Shown in pieces: positions 35,572 through 45,449 of a stretch of DNA of 64,000 nucleotides. This stretch comes from Paraburkholderia lacunae (GTDB lineage Bacteria > Pseudomonadota > Gammaproteobacteria > Burkholderiales > Burkholderiaceae). The first letter of the stretch is position 1; each line of letters begins with the position of its first letter. The stretch is taken from the NCBI RefSeq assembly GCF_003353175.1, contig NZ_QHKS01000001.1, positions 124,001 through 188,000 on the forward strand, read 5' to 3'. The notes beneath the pieces are model-generated. The model did not search any database and was not told the origin of the DNA. It saw only the letters and a program-made list of their open reading frames with translations. The translations under genes were made by a program, and so were the position numbers.

Positions 35572-36603
35572 ATGGCATTTAACGTCACTCTCCGGCAAAG
35601 CGGCCGGCAGTTTCAGGTAGAACAGGACGAACCGGTGCTCAGCGCCGCCTTGCGCCAGGGCATCGGCCTGCCGTACGGCTGCAAGAACGGCGCCTGCGGT
35701 TCTTGCAAAGGCACGGTGGTCAGCGGCGAGATCGAGCAGCGTCAGCATTCGTCGTCGGCATTGTCGAACGACGAGAAGACGCGCGGCATGGCGCTCTTCT
35801 GCTGCGCAACGGCTTGCTCCGATCTCGAAGTGGATATCCGCGAAGTAGCCGGTGTCGGCGACGTGCAGGTCAAGAAGCTGCCGTGCCGCGTCAACGCAAT
35901 CGAGCGCAAGGCCGACGACGTCGTGGTGCTCAAGCTGCAACTGCCGGCCAACGAACGTCTGCAATATCTGGCCGGACAGTACCTCGAATTCATTCTGAAG
36001 GACGGCAAGCGCCGCAGCTATTCGATGGCGAATGCGCCGCACGCGGAAGGTCCGATCGAACTGCACATTCGCCACATGCCCGGCGGCGCCTTCACGGATC
36101 ACGTGTTCAACACGCTGAAAGAGCGCGACATCCTGCGCTTCGAAGCTCCGCTCGGCACGTTCTTCCTGCGCGAAGAGTCGGACAAGCCGATCGTGCTGCT
36201 GGCCTCGGGCACCGGCTTCGCGCCGCTGAAGGCGATCGTCGAGCATGCGGTGTTCAAGAACCTCGCGCGGCCGATGACGCTCTACTGGGGCGCGCGCCGC
36301 AAGAAGGATCTGTATCTGCTCGAACTGGCCGATCAATGGGCAAAGGAGATTCCGAACTTCAAGTTCGTGCCGGTGCTGTCGGAGCCGGACGCGAACGATG
36401 CGTGGACGGGCCGCGTCGGTTTCGTCCATCGCGCGGTGATCGAGGATCTGCCCGATCTGTCCGCGTACCAGGTCTATGCATGCGGCGCCCCGGTCATGGT
36501 CGAATCGGCCCAACGCGATTTCACGCAGCATCATGGCCTGCCGGAAGACGAGTTCTATGCGGATTCGTTTACCAGCGCGGCGGATCTGGCGAACGCGGTT
36601 TGA
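35572..36603 (+). CDS. CDP-6-deoxy-delta-3,4-glucoseen reductase-like flavoprotein (2Fe-2S ferredoxin fused to ferredoxin reductase)
   Basis: A 343-residue electron-transfer protein. Residues 1-90 form a plant-type ferredoxin with the cluster motif CKNGACGSC near residues 37-45 and a further cysteine near 80. Residues 100-200 form the FAD domain (RRSYSMANAPHAEG gives the RxYS motif), and residues 210-340 bind NAD(P)H (LLASGTGFAPLKAIVEH; VYACGAPVMVESAQRDF). Annotators call these AscD-like, but no dideoxysugar genes are near, so it more likely supplies electrons to an unknown oxygenase or metabolic enzyme. No ribosome binding site is obvious before ATG 35572. Confidence 0.85.
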   Translation: MAFNVTLRQSGRQFQVEQDEPVLSAALRQGIGLPYGCKNGACGSCKGTVVSGEIEQRQHSSSALSNDEKTRGMALFCCATACSDLEVDIREVAGVGDVQVKKLPCRVNAIERKADDVVVLKLQLPANERLQYLAGQYLEFILKDGKRRSYSMANAPHAEGPIELHIRHMPGGAFTDHVFNTLKERDILRFEAPLGTFFLREESDKPIVLLASGTGFAPLKAIVEHAVFKNLARPMTLYWGARRKKDLYLLELADQWAKEIPNFKFVPVLSEPDANDAWTGRVGFVHRAVIEDLPDLSAYQVYACGAPVMVESAQRDFTQHHGLPEDEFYADSFTSAADLANAV

Positions 36604-36717
36604 GGGCCGCGCGGCCCGATCTCATGACCCTGCGATCGAGCCGTTCCTGAGCAACATGTCAGCGATAAGGCGGATGCGCAAAAATCCGCCCTGTCGCGAA
36701 TCCGTGCAAATTCATGG
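36604..36717 (+). other. 3' region of the reductase gene
   Basis: No gene. A hairpin GGCGGAT/ATCCGCC at 36669-36690 lacks a T-run but may help to end the reductase transcript just before the argD promoter. Confidence 0.45.
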
Positions 36718-36747
36718 TTTACACCATCGCACGCGATGTCGTATTCT
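36718..36747 (+). promoter_or_regulatory. Sigma-70-type promoter of argD
   Basis: TTTACA (36718-36723), 18-base spacer, TATTCT (36742-36747). The expected start of transcription, seven or eight bases on, coincides with the ATG of a mini-ORF at 36755, which would make that message leaderless. Confidence 0.6.
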
Positions 36748-36754
36748 TTCGCGC

Positions 36755-36805
36755 ATGAACCGCATCCAATCCGAACTCCGACGTCGCCGCTCGCCGCTCC
36801 CCTAG
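36755..36805 (+). CDS. Putative arginine-rich leader peptide (16 residues)
   Basis: Reads [16 protein letters not shown] and stops at TAG 36803. Four consecutive arginine codons (CGA CGT CGC CGC) are at residues 9-12, with another at residue 3. It lies between the promoter at 36718 and a strong terminator at 36867, upstream of argD, an arginine-biosynthesis gene. This is the expected layout of a translation-controlled attenuator in which arginyl-tRNA shortage stalls the ribosome. There is no ribosome binding site, so translation would have to be leaderless. The functional reading is inference; no alternative antiterminator pairing was established by hand. Confidence 0.45.
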   Translation: MNRIQSELRRRRSPLP

Positions 36806-36866
36806 GGACGCCGCCGGCTTCGTCACGGATTCGCGCCACACAAAGGCGCAAGCTGTTCGAATCATG

Positions 36867-36893
36867 AAAGCCACGGCATGCCGTGGCTTTTTT
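36867..36893 (+). terminator. Intrinsic terminator / candidate attenuator before argD
   Basis: Stem AAAGCCACGG / CCGTGGCTTTT with a short CATG loop, followed by TTTTTTG. It sits 73 bases upstream of the argD start and after the argD promoter, so it would block the gene unless read through. Confidence 0.8.
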
Positions 36894-36965
36894 GTTTTTC
36901 GGCCCTTGTTTCACTTTGGCCAAACCTTCATTCACCCTTCACCCCGTCGTCTGGAGCCTGCCGTC

Positions 36966-38150
36966 ATGAATTTCAATGAGTATCCGATCGAGTCGCTGAT
37001 GTACATCACAAACCGGCCCGAAATCGTTTTCACGCACGGCAAGGGTTCGTGGCTCTATGACAATAACGGCAAGCGATATCTGGACTTCATCCAGGGCTGG
37101 GCGGTCAATAGCCTCGGCCACTGCAACGACGGCATGATCGAAGCGCTGAACAAGCAGGCGCAACTGCTGCTCAATCCGTCGCCCGCGTTCTACAACGCCC
37201 CGATGGCGCAGCTCGCCGGTTTGCTCACGCAGCACAGCTGCTTCGACAAGGTGTTCTTCGCCAACAGCGGCGCCGAAGCGAATGAAGGCGCGATCAAGCT
37301 CGCGCGCAAGTGGGGCAAGAAATTCAAGGATGGCGCGTTCGAAATCATCACGTTCGATCACAGCTTCCACGGCCGCACGCTCGCGACCATGTCGGCAAGC
37401 GGCAAGCCGGGCTGGGACACCATCTACGCACCGCAAGTGCCGGGCTTCCCGAAGGCGGATCTGAACGACATCGCATCGGTGGAAAAGCTCATCAACGCGA
37501 ACACCGTCGCGGTGATGCTCGAGCCGATTCAAGGCGAAGGCGGCGTGATTCCGGCCACGCGCGAATTCATGCAGCAACTGCGCGCGCTGACCAGACAGCA
37601 CAACCTGCTGTTGATCGTCGACGAAGTGCAAAGCGGTTGTGGCCGTGCAGGCACCTTGTTCGCGTACGAACTGTCGGGCATCGAGCCGGACATCATGACG
37701 CTCGGCAAGGGCATCGGCGGCGGCGTGCCGCTCGCGGCACTGCTGGCCAAGGCCGAGGTCGCCGTGTTCGAAGCGGGCGATCAGGGCGGCACCTACAACG
37801 GCAATCCGCTGATGACCGCGGTCGGCTATTCGGTGATCTCGCAACTGACGGCACCGGGTTTCCTCGAAGGCGTGCGCGCGCGTGGCGAGTATCTGCGCAC
37901 GAAACTGCTGGAGCTGTCGGAAGAACGCGGCTTCAAGGGCGAACGCGGCGAAGGTCTGCTGCGGGCATTGCTGCTCGGCAAGGACATCGGCAACCAGATC
38001 GTCGAAAAAGCGCGTCTCATGCAGCCCGACGGCCTGCTCCTGAACGCGGCTCGTCCGAACCTGCTGCGCTTCATGCCGGCGCTGAACGTCACGAAGGAGG
38101 AAATCGACCAGATGATGGCGATGCTGCGTTCGATTCTCGACACGCTGTAA
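36966..38150 (+). CDS. argD: Acetylornithine/succinyldiaminopimelate aminotransferase family (ArgD)
   Basis: A 394-residue class III PLP aminotransferase. ArgD converts N-acetylglutamate semialdehyde to N-acetylornithine in arginine synthesis. Landmarks are the start [55 protein letters not shown] near residue 97, [14 protein letters not shown] near 134, [11 protein letters not shown] near 182, [13 protein letters not shown] near 218 and TLGKGIGGG near 245, whose lysine binds PLP. Related ornithine or GABA aminotransferases are possible but length and motifs favour ArgD. ATG 36966 has GGAG upstream. A GNAT gene follows 17 bases on. Confidence 0.87.
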   Translation: MNFNEYPIESLMYITNRPEIVFTHGKGSWLYDNNGKRYLDFIQGWAVNSLGHCNDGMIEALNKQAQLLLNPSPAFYNAPMAQLAGLLTQHSCFDKVFFANSGAEANEGAIKLARKWGKKFKDGAFEIITFDHSFHGRTLATMSASGKPGWDTIYAPQVPGFPKADLNDIASVEKLINANTVAVMLEPIQGEGGVIPATREFMQQLRALTRQHNLLLIVDEVQSGCGRAGTLFAYELSGIEPDIMTLGKGIGGGVPLAALLAKAEVAVFEAGDQGGTYNGNPLMTAVGYSVISQLTAPGFLEGVRARGEYLRTKLLELSEERGFKGERGEGLLRALLLGKDIGNQIVEKARLMQPDGLLLNAARPNLLRFMPALNVTKEEIDQMMAMLRSILDTL

Positions 38151-38167
38151 CCGCTCGGAGCGCACGC

Positions 38168-38632
38168 ATGACGACGGCCGCAACGCTCTCGATCCGCCGC
38201 TTCGACGCGGGCGACACCGATGCCGTGGTCGCGCTGTGGCAAGAGGCATTCCCCGAGTACCGGGACGCGACGAAGCCGCAGCGCAATCCGCATCTGTCGA
38301 TCGCCAACAAGCTGGCGACGCAACCGGAACTGTTCTTTGTCGCCGTGCTCGGCGAGCGCATCGTGGGCACCGTGATGGGCGGCTACGATGGGCACCGGGG
38401 ATGGTTGTATTCGCTTGCGGTGGATGCTTCGTTGCGTCGGCATGGCATCGGCACGCGTCTCGTCGCGCATGTCGAAAAAACGCTGACCGAACGCGGATGC
38501 CCTAAGCTGAATCTGCAGGTACTGTCCGCGAAGGCCGATGTGCGCGCGTTTTATGAAGCGCTCGGTTATCGCACCGACGAAGTGATCAGTCTCGGCAAGC
38601 GCCTGGGTGAAGTGGCTGCGTCGGCGGCTTGA
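38168..38632 (+). CDS. GNAT family acetyltransferase
   Basis: A 154-residue N-acetyltransferase of the GNAT superfamily. The acetyl-CoA loop is in LAVDASLRRHGIGTRLVAHVEKTL (R/Q-x-x-G-x-G/A pattern near residues 83-106), with beta strands GTVMGGYDGHRGWLYSLAVD before and LNLQVLSAKADVRAFYEALGYRTDEVISLGKRL after it. It is close to YpeA-type proteins; the acceptor is unknown. The gene starts 17 bases after argD and is probably in the same message. A bidirectional hairpin at 38655 ends it. Confidence 0.85.
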   Translation: MTTAATLSIRRFDAGDTDAVVALWQEAFPEYRDATKPQRNPHLSIANKLATQPELFFVAVLGERIVGTVMGGYDGHRGWLYSLAVDASLRRHGIGTRLVAHVEKTLTERGCPKLNLQVLSAKADVRAFYEALGYRTDEVISLGKRLGEVAASAA

Positions 38633-38654
38633 GCGCTGGACACGCTCGAATGAG

Positions 38655-38694
38655 AAAAAGGCCGCATGCGAATGAATACGCATGCGGCCTTTTT
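38655..38694. terminator. Bidirectional intrinsic terminator
   Basis: AAAAAGGCCGCATGCG / CGCATGCGGCCTTTTT with loop AATGAATA, between the converging GNAT and livF genes. Confidence 0.9.
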
Positions 38695-38749
38695 CATCGG
38701 CACAGCAAACTTACGTCAGCTGGCTCACTCACCCAAGTTATTCACCCGC

Positions 38750-39465
<716 letters not shown>

Positions 39466-39466
<1 letters not shown>

Positions 39467-40254
39467 CAGTGGACCCCCGCGCCGAGATAAGCCTCGATCA
39501 CCTTCGGGTCCCTCTGCACGTCGTGCGGCAGCCCCTGGGCGATCACCTTGCCGTAGTCGAGCACTGTCATCTGATTGCACAGGCCCATTACCAGTTTCAC
39601 GTCGTGCTCGATCAGCAGGATCGTGCGGCCGTCACTGCGGATCTTGTCGAGCAGCTTGGTCAGCTCGACCTTCTCCGTCGCGTTCATGCCGGCCGCCGGT
39701 TCGTCCAGCGCCAGCAGCTTCGGATCCGTTGCCAGTGCGCGTGCGATCTCCAGACGGCGCTGGTGACCATACGACAGGTTGCGCGACGTGTAGTCCGCGT
39801 ATTGCAGCACGCCCACATACTCGAGCAATTCCAGCGCGCGCTCCTTGATTTCGCGTTCTTCCTGACGCTCGGCCGGCGTCTGGAACACCGCGCCGATCAG
39901 GCCGTGCTTGGTGCGCACGTGACGGCCGACCATCACGTTTTCCAGCGCGGTCATGCCGCCGAACAGGCGGATGTTCTGGAACGTACGGGCAATCCCCGCC
40001 TTTGCCACCTGGTACACCGCGGTCGGCGTGTAGTTCGTGCCGTCCAGCTTGAATTCGCCGGAGTCCGGCGTGTACAACCCCGTGATCACGTTGAAGAACG
40101 TGGTCTTGCCTGCGCCGTTCGGGCCGATCAGGCCGTAGATCTGGCCTTCCTGGATTTCGAGGCCGACATCGGCCAAGGCCTGCAGGCCGCCAAAGCGCTT
40201 GTTCACGCCCTTCACTGACAGTCGGATTTGTTTATCACTCACATTAGCGCTCAT
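39466..40254 (-). CDS. livG: Branched-chain amino acid ABC transporter ATP-binding protein LivG
   Basis: A 262-residue ABC ATPase of the LivG type: Walker A GPNGAGKTT (near residue 42), the GIARTFQNIRLFGGMTALENVMVGRH region characteristic of LivG near residue 88, signature LSYGHQRRLEIARAL (near 160), Walker B LLALDEPAAGMN and H-loop EHDVKLVM. It forms a heterodimer with LivF. A 130-base gap with repeats and a hairpin separates it from livM upstream. Confidence 0.93.
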
Positions 40255-40290
40255 ATCGTTTCTCCTGTGTCGGCCAGAGTTAGCGCTTTA

Positions 40291-40374
40291 GCTGTCGACC
40301 GGAGTTCACGCTTTAGCGTGTTACTCCGGTCCCATGCAAAGCACTTACTCTGGTCCCATGCATAGCTGTCGACC
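40291..40374. repeat. Repeat cluster with hairpin between livM and livG
   Basis: Contains two near-identical 22-base units TTACTC(C/T)GGTCCCATGCA(A/T)AGC at 40321 and 40345, flanked by GCTGTCGACC at both 40291 and 40365, and a hairpin CGGAGT/ACTCCG with inner ACGCT/AGCGT at 40300-40328. It looks like an intergenic repetitive element and may tune livM versus livG message stability. Confidence 0.7.
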
Positions 40375-40384
40375 TGCACAGGCC

Positions 40385-41554
40385 TCAGGCACGCACCGGC
40401 TTCTTGCTGGCGCGTTTCGCCAGTTTCGCAATCTTGTCCTCGTGCTTCGGCGAGGGCCACAGGCCTTCCGAGCGGTACAGCATGATGAGAACCATGGCGA
40501 GACCGTACAGCAACTGACGGATCACTTCCGTATCGACGATTTCATGGCCGAAGACCGCGTTTTGCACCGGACCCATCGTCGAGCGCAGGAATTCGGGGAA
40601 CACGGCAAGCAGCACCGCACCGAGAATCACGCCCGGAATATGGCCCATGCCGCCCAGCACCACGCAGGCCAGCACGACGATCGATTCCCAGAACGTGAAC
40701 GATTCCGGCGACACAAAGCCCTGGAACGAACCAAACATCGCGCCCGACAGGCCGCCGAACGACGCGCCCATCGCGAACGCGAGCAGCTTCACGTTGCGGG
40801 TGTTGATGCCCATCGCCTTCGCTGCGATTTCGTCTTCGCGGATCGCGGCCCATGCGCGACCGATACGCGAATGCTGCAGACGCGTACAGGTCCAGATCAC
40901 CAGCAGCGAACACAGCACGAACAGGTAGTAGTACATGTACACCGACGGGAACGAGAACCCGAAGAACGTGTGGGTCTGCGCGAGGTTGAAGCCGCCTACC
41001 GACACCGGTGCAATGCCGGTGACCCCCTTCGGGCCGTTCGTGATGTTCACCGGACGGTCGAGGTTGTTAATGAAGATCCGGACTATTTCCCCGAAACCCA
41101 GCGTCACGATGGCGAGGTAGTCCCCGCGCAGACGCAGCGTCGGTGCACCGAGCAGGATCCCGAACGTCGCAGCCAGTCCCATCGCGATAGGCACGACGAG
41201 CCAGATCGGCGTATGCAACCCGGCCGGCGCGAGATGCGCGATCCATTCGAACTGCGTCGACAGGTGCGGCGAGGTCAGCAATGCCGCTGTATAGGCGCCC
41301 ACCGCATAGAACGCGATGTAGCCCAAATCCAGCAGACCGGCAAAGCCGACCACCACATTGAGGCCCAGCGCGAGCATCACATACAGCATCGCGAAGTCCA
41401 GCACGCGCACCCAGTAGTTGCCGCCGGCCGCGCCGATGATCATCGGCGCCGCGATCACGAAGATCGTGGTGATGATGCCGACAGTCAACGTCTTCGTCAG
41501 GTTCTTTTCGGGAATGAGCGTCGTGGACGGCTCGATCGGTTGAATTGAGGTCAT
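40385..41554 (-). CDS. livM: Branched-chain amino acid ABC transporter permease LivM
   Basis: A 389-residue permease with about ten hydrophobic helices. The family features are the ALGLNVVVGFAGLLDLGYIAFYAVGAYTAALL block near residue 65, TLRLRGDYLAIVTLGFGEIVRIFINN near 130, and SRIGRAWAAIREDEIAAKAMGINTRNVKLLAFAMGA near 228, the loop that meets the ATPase. An N-terminal extension of about 25 residues precedes the first helix, as in other betaproteobacterial LivM. It is encoded 13 bases after livH. Confidence 0.93.
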   Translation of the reverse strand: MTSIQPIEPSTTLIPEKNLTKTLTVGIITTIFVIAAPMIIGAAGGNYWVRVLDFAMLYVMLALGLNVVVGFAGLLDLGYIAFYAVGAYTAALLTSPHLSTQFEWIAHLAPAGLHTPIWLVVPIAMGLAATFGILLGAPTLRLRGDYLAIVTLGFGEIVRIFINNLDRPVNITNGPKGVTGIAPVSVGGFNLAQTHTFFGFSFPSVYMYYYLFVLCSLLVIWTCTRLQHSRIGRAWAAIREDEIAAKAMGINTRNVKLLAFAMGASFGGLSGAMFGSFQGFVSPESFTFWESIVVLACVVLGGMGHIPGVILGAVLLAVFPEFLRSTMGPVQNAVFGHEIVDTEVIRQLLYGLAMVLIMLYRSEGLWPSPKHEDKIAKLAKRASKKPVRA

Positions 41555-41567
41555 CTCTCTTTACTCC

Positions 41568-42518
41568 TTACGCTCGATCCGCAACACGTTCGCCCAACAG
41601 GCCCGACGGACGGAACACCAGCACGATGATCAGCACGATGAACGCGAACACGTCCTGGTAGTTACTGCCGAATACCCCGCCCGTGAGGTTGCCGATATAG
41701 CCGGCGCCCAGCTGCTCGATGAGACCGAGGATCACCCCGCCCACCATCGCCCCGCCGAGGTTGCCGATCCCGCCGAGCACCGCAGCGGTAAAGGCCTTCA
41801 TGCCGGGGATGAAGCCCATATAGAAGTGGGCATTGCCGTATTCCGACGCAATCATCACGCCTGCCAGCGCTGCGAGCGCCGAGCCGATCATGAAGGTCGC
41901 CGAGATCACGAAGTTCGGATTCACGCCCATCAGGCTCGCGACATTCGGATTCTCAGCGATCGCCCGCATCGCGCGGCCAAGCCTGGTCTTGTGCACGAGC
42001 AGCAGCAGACCGCCCATCACGAGGAACGCCACCACGATGATCACGATTTCGGTCATCGAGATCACGGCGCCCGGCGTTGTGTCGGTGGCCTTGATCACGT
42101 TGATCGGATCAGTGGGCAACAGCTGCGGGAACGGCAGCGGATTGCGCGACCAGATCATCATCGCGAGGGTTTGCAGCAGGATCGACACCCCGATCGCGGT
42201 GATCAGCGGGGCGAGACGCGGTGCTTTACGCAACGGCCGGTAGGCCACGCGCTCGATCGTGTAGCCGACCAGCGAGCAGATAACCGCCGCGATGATCAAC
42301 GCGATGACGAGCGTCGGCACATTGCCGAGGCCGGGGAAGTGGTTCTGCAGCACGCCTATGGCGGAGAGCGCAACCATCGCGCCCACCATCAACACATCGC
42401 CGTGCGCGAAGTTGATGATGCCCAGAATGCCGTAAACCATCGTATAGCCCAGTGCGATGATGGCATAAACGCTGCCAAGCACCAGTCCGTTTAGGATCTG
42501 CTGGATGAAGATATCCAT
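41568..42518 (-). CDS. livH: Branched-chain amino acid ABC transporter permease LivH
   Basis: A 316-residue inner-membrane permease. It starts MDIFIQQILNGLVLGSVYAIIALGYTMVYGILGIINFAHGDVLM, the classical LivH N-terminus, and carries RPLRKAPRLAPLITAIGVSILLQ near residue 95 and TRLGRAMRAIAENPNVASLMGVN near 185 (ATPase contact loop). With LivM it forms the channel for leucine, isoleucine, valine and related amino acids. It is the first permease gene after the binding-protein gene, with a 229-base gap that holds the terminator of that gene. Confidence 0.94.
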   Translation of the reverse strand: MDIFIQQILNGLVLGSVYAIIALGYTMVYGILGIINFAHGDVLMVGAMVALSAIGVLQNHFPGLGNVPTLVIALIIAAVICSLVGYTIERVAYRPLRKAPRLAPLITAIGVSILLQTLAMMIWSRNPLPFPQLLPTDPINVIKATDTTPGAVISMTEIVIIVVAFLVMGGLLLLVHKTRLGRAMRAIAENPNVASLMGVNPNFVISATFMIGSALAALAGVMIASEYGNAHFYMGFIPGMKAFTAAVLGGIGNLGGAMVGGVILGLIEQLGAGYIGNLTGGVFGSNYQDVFAFIVLIIVLVFRPSGLLGERVADRA

Positions 42519-42695
42519 TTAATGCTCCTTAGCCCGTGCGGCTGGATTCGCGCTCTTCATCAGCCGGTGGGCGGTGATGCGTTACGCAATCTCAACAGCA
42601 CTGCGGGTACTGATGTAAAAGACCGGTAAGGGTTATCCGCTGCCCGATTCGTCTTACGACTGGGATGCAGTCGGGGACGAACCGATGGCGGATGC

Positions 42696-42728
42696 AAAAA
42701 CGGCACCGTTGGGTGGTTTCGGTGCCGT
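42696..42728 (-). terminator. Intrinsic terminator after the liv binding-protein gene
   Basis: On the minus strand ACGGCACCG/CGGTGCCGT with an 11-base loop is followed by TTTTTG. Partial termination here would give more binding protein than permease, a common arrangement in ABC operons. Confidence 0.85.
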
Positions 42729-42747
42729 CAGGCGTAACGTCCCGTCA

Positions 42748-43947
42748 TCACATCTTCACGACGTCGAGAACCGCTTTCTTGCCGTCCTTGAAGTCGTAAA
42801 GCGTAATGGCGCCTTCTTTCAAATCACCCTTGTCGTCGAATGCGATGTGGCCGATTACCCCGTTGTAATCGGTGGACGGCATCGCAGCCAGCACCTTGGG
42901 CGCCTCGATCGAGTTGGCGCGCTTCATTGCATCGACAATCACGTATACAGCGTCATACGTGAACGGCGCGTAGATCTGCACCGGCGTGTGGAAACGGTCT
43001 CCGTATTTCTTTTCGAAGTCCGCTCCCTTGTCCATCTTCGAAAGCGCGGGTCCCGCCTCCGAACAGACCAGGTTCTGCACGGCGGTACCCGCCAGCTCCC
43101 CTACCTTGTCGGTGCACACGCCGTCGCCGCCAAGGATTTTTGCCCTGATACCGAGCGCCGCCGCCTGCTTCGTAAACGGCCCGCCCGTCGCGTCCATGCC
43201 GCCGAACATGATCACGTCCGGCTGAACACGCTTGATCTTTCCAAGGACGGCTTGAAACTCCGTAGCCCTGTCATTCGTCGCTTCACGCGTGACGATCTTC
43301 GCCCCGTTCGCCTGTACCGTCTTCGCGAACTCGTCGGCCAATCCCTTGCCGTACACGGTCGAATCGTCGACGATCGCGATGCGTTTCGCGCCAAGCACCT
43401 TCGTTGCGTAGTTGGCCAGCGCCGGGCCCTGCTGGGCGTCGGTCGCGACCACCCGATAAGTTGTCTTGAAGCCTTGCTGCGTATAGCCCGGATTCGTCGA
43501 CGACGGCGAAATCTGCACGATGCCGGCGTCGCTGTAGATCTTCGAGGCCGGAATCGAGACACCCGAATTCAGGTGCCCGACCACAGCGACGACATGATCG
43601 TCGACAAATTTTTCAGCGACCGCCGTTCCCGTTTTCGGATCCGCCGCGTCGTCTTGCGCGTCGAGCTGCAGCTGGATCTTGTGACCGTCGATGGTCAAGC
43701 CCTGCGTGTTGATTTCCTCGACCGCCAGACGCGCGCCGTTTTCATTGTCCTTGCCAAGATGCGCGATGCCGCCCGTTAATGGGGCCGCATGACCAATTTT
43801 CACGACAGTCACTTCGCTCGCCGACGCTGCTGCCGCCACGGCAGCCGATGCACCCGCGCCCGCTTCGCTTTCCTGCTTCTTGCCGCACGCGGTCAACATC
43901 GCAACCGCGGTCGCGATGGACACGGCGTAAGCAAATTTGACTCGCAT
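42748..43947 (-). CDS. Branched-chain amino acid ABC transporter substrate-binding protein
   Basis: A 399-residue binding protein of the Leu/Ile/Val (LivJ/LivK) family. Residues 1-20 (RVKFAYAVSIATAVAMLTAC) end in a lipobox, so it should be a lipoprotein; an Ala-rich spacer follows. The mature protein begins VVKIGHAAPLTGGIAHLGKDNENGARLAVEEIN, the family signature, and includes VAVVGHLNSGVSIPASKIYSDAGIVQISPSSTNP near residue 120 and FGGMDATGGPFTKQAAALG near 250. Start ATG 43947 has AGGAG ahead. It is first in the operon with livHMGF. Confidence 0.92.
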   Translation of the reverse strand: MRVKFAYAVSIATAVAMLTACGKKQESEAGAGASAAVAAAASASEVTVVKIGHAAPLTGGIAHLGKDNENGARLAVEEINTQGLTIDGHKIQLQLDAQDDAADPKTGTAVAEKFVDDHVVAVVGHLNSGVSIPASKIYSDAGIVQISPSSTNPGYTQQGFKTTYRVVATDAQQGPALANYATKVLGAKRIAIVDDSTVYGKGLADEFAKTVQANGAKIVTREATNDRATEFQAVLGKIKRVQPDVIMFGGMDATGGPFTKQAAALGIRAKILGGDGVCTDKVGELAGTAVQNLVCSEAGPALSKMDKGADFEKKYGDRFHTPVQIYAPFTYDAVYVIVDAMKRANSIEAPKVLAAMPSTDYNGVIGHIAFDDKGDLKEGAITLYDFKDGKKAVLDVVKM

Positions 43948-44434
43948 TAAGTAGGTCTCCTGCGCCTTGCAAAATCCGTTGTTCGGGACCCGGAGGCCTT
44001 GAGAACGCGCGCATTGTAACTCCAATTATGCGACGCGCAATATTGTTGAACCGGTGGGGTTTTCCTGCATTGCAACCTTATTTTGAGAACGAAATCGGTC
44101 AAAAGGCGCAACCCGGTTGCGACTATTTTCGCGCATCAGTTGCACCACCCTCGCACCCAATCGCATCAAGTGTTGCGGCTATCCAGCGCGATGCCTGATT
44201 TCATCGCGGTTCGCGTTAAGTATTACGTTTCCATTGATATCGGCGCATGCGCACTATTTTAGTGCGCCAAAAATCGGCGTGATCGTTTTGACTGCTAAAA
44301 ATGGGGACGCATCGAAGAAAAATTCAATAAGAACGCAATCGCAATTCAAAATAATTTCTGTGCGGTGGAATCGGAATCGCCACTTTTGCGTGATCTGGCA
44401 CTTTATTTTTAGCGGAAGCGCCATGTCGCGGACG
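43948..44434. other. Long AT-rich intergenic region upstream of the liv binding-protein gene
   Basis: About 490 bases with no supportable gene; open frames in it lack ribosome binding sites and family similarity. GC content is clearly lower than the rest of the window. A perfect dyad GCGCACTA-TTT-TAGTGCGC lies at 44249-44267. The region probably holds the liv promoter and operators, and the dyad could be a binding site or the end of a small RNA. Confidence 0.4.
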
Positions 44435-44467
44435 TAAAAAAAGCGCGCCCCTGGGCGCGCTTTTCTT
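44435..44467 (-). terminator. Intrinsic terminator after ispH
   Basis: GCGCGCCC/GGGCGCGC stem; the minus strand continues with TTTTTTT. It starts 21 bases past the ispH stop. Confidence 0.88.
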
Positions 44468-44487
44468 TCACATGTGTCGGCGGACTG

Positions 44488-45447
44488 TCAGGCAGGCAAG
44501 CCTAGTCCGCGCGGCAGCGGAAACGCGATGTTTTCCTCGATGCCGTCGAGCGCACGCACGTTGCGCACGCCGAGCTCCCGCAACCGGCCGATGACCGCCT
44601 GCGCCAGCGCCTCGGGCGCCGAGGCGCCCGCCGTCACGCCGATCCGGCGTTTGCCTTCGACCCAGACCGGATCGATCTGGTCCGGTGAGTCCACCATATA
44701 GGAGGGCACGCCGAGCTTTTCGGCCAACTCGCGCAAGCGGTTCGAATTCGAACTATTCGGGCTGCCGACCACGATCACGACGTCGCATTGCGGCGCCATG
44801 AACTTCACCGCGTCCTGGCGGTTCTGCGTGGCGTAGCAGATGTCCTGTTTCTTCGGCTCGCGGATCGCCGGGTATTTCGCCTTCAAGGCGCCGATGATCT
44901 CGGCCGCATCATCGACCGACAAGGTAGTTTGCGTGACGAACGCAATCCGCTCGGGATCGGCGAGCGTCAACGCCTGCACATCCTCGATGTCTTCCACGAG
45001 ATGCATGCCCTCGCCGGCCTGGCCCATCGTACCCTCCACTTCGGGGTGCCCCTTGTGGCCGATCATGACGATGTCGAAGCCGTCCTGGCGCATCTTCGCG
45101 ACTTCGATGTGCACTTTGGTGACGAGCGGACAGGTGGCATCGTACACCCGCAGGCCACGCGATTCCGCCTCGGCGCGCACCGCTTTCGACACGCCGTGAG
45201 CGCTGAAAATGACCGTATTGCCGGCCGGCACTTCTTCAAGCTGCTCGATGAAGATTGCGCCCTTTTTGCGCAGATCCTCGACGACGTAAGCGTTGTGGAC
45301 GATTTCGTGGCGCACGTAGATCGGCGAGCCGTGCAGCTTGATGGCGCGCTCGACGATTTCGATGGCCCGGTCGACGCCGGCACAGAATCCACGCGGCTGC
45401 GCCAGCAGGATCTCGGTTTCGGCAAGAGTCGTATCCGTGATGCTCAT
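44488..45447 (-). CDS. ispH: 4-hydroxy-3-methylbut-2-enyl diphosphate reductase
   Basis: A 319-residue 4Fe-4S enzyme of the MEP pathway that gives IPP and DMAPP. The three cluster cysteines are in [18 protein letters not shown] (residue 21), [12 protein letters not shown] (about 105) and the region [13 protein letters not shown] (about 203). [10 protein letters not shown] and [11 protein letters not shown] (substrate contacts) are also present. The gene lies two bases beyond slpA, so both are on one message, a pair kept in many proteobacteria. Confidence 0.96.
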   Translation of the reverse strand: MSITDTTLAETEILLAQPRGFCAGVDRAIEIVERAIKLHGSPIYVRHEIVHNAYVVEDLRKKGAIFIEQLEEVPAGNTVIFSAHGVSKAVRAEAESRGLRVYDATCPLVTKVHIEVAKMRQDGFDIVMIGHKGHPEVEGTMGQAGEGMHLVEDIEDVQALTLADPERIAFVTQTTLSVDDAAEIIGALKAKYPAIREPKKQDICYATQNRQDAVKFMAPQCDVVIVVGSPNSSNSNRLRELAEKLGVPSYMVDSPDQIDPVWVEGKRRIGVTAGASAPEALAQAVIGRLRELGVRNVRALDGIEENIAFPLPRGLGLPA

Positions 45448-45449
45448 GT

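Noticed and set aside
40291..40374. CRISPR array at the liv repeats
   Set aside because: Only two 22-base copies with a two-base gap, no spacers and no cas genes anywhere in the window.
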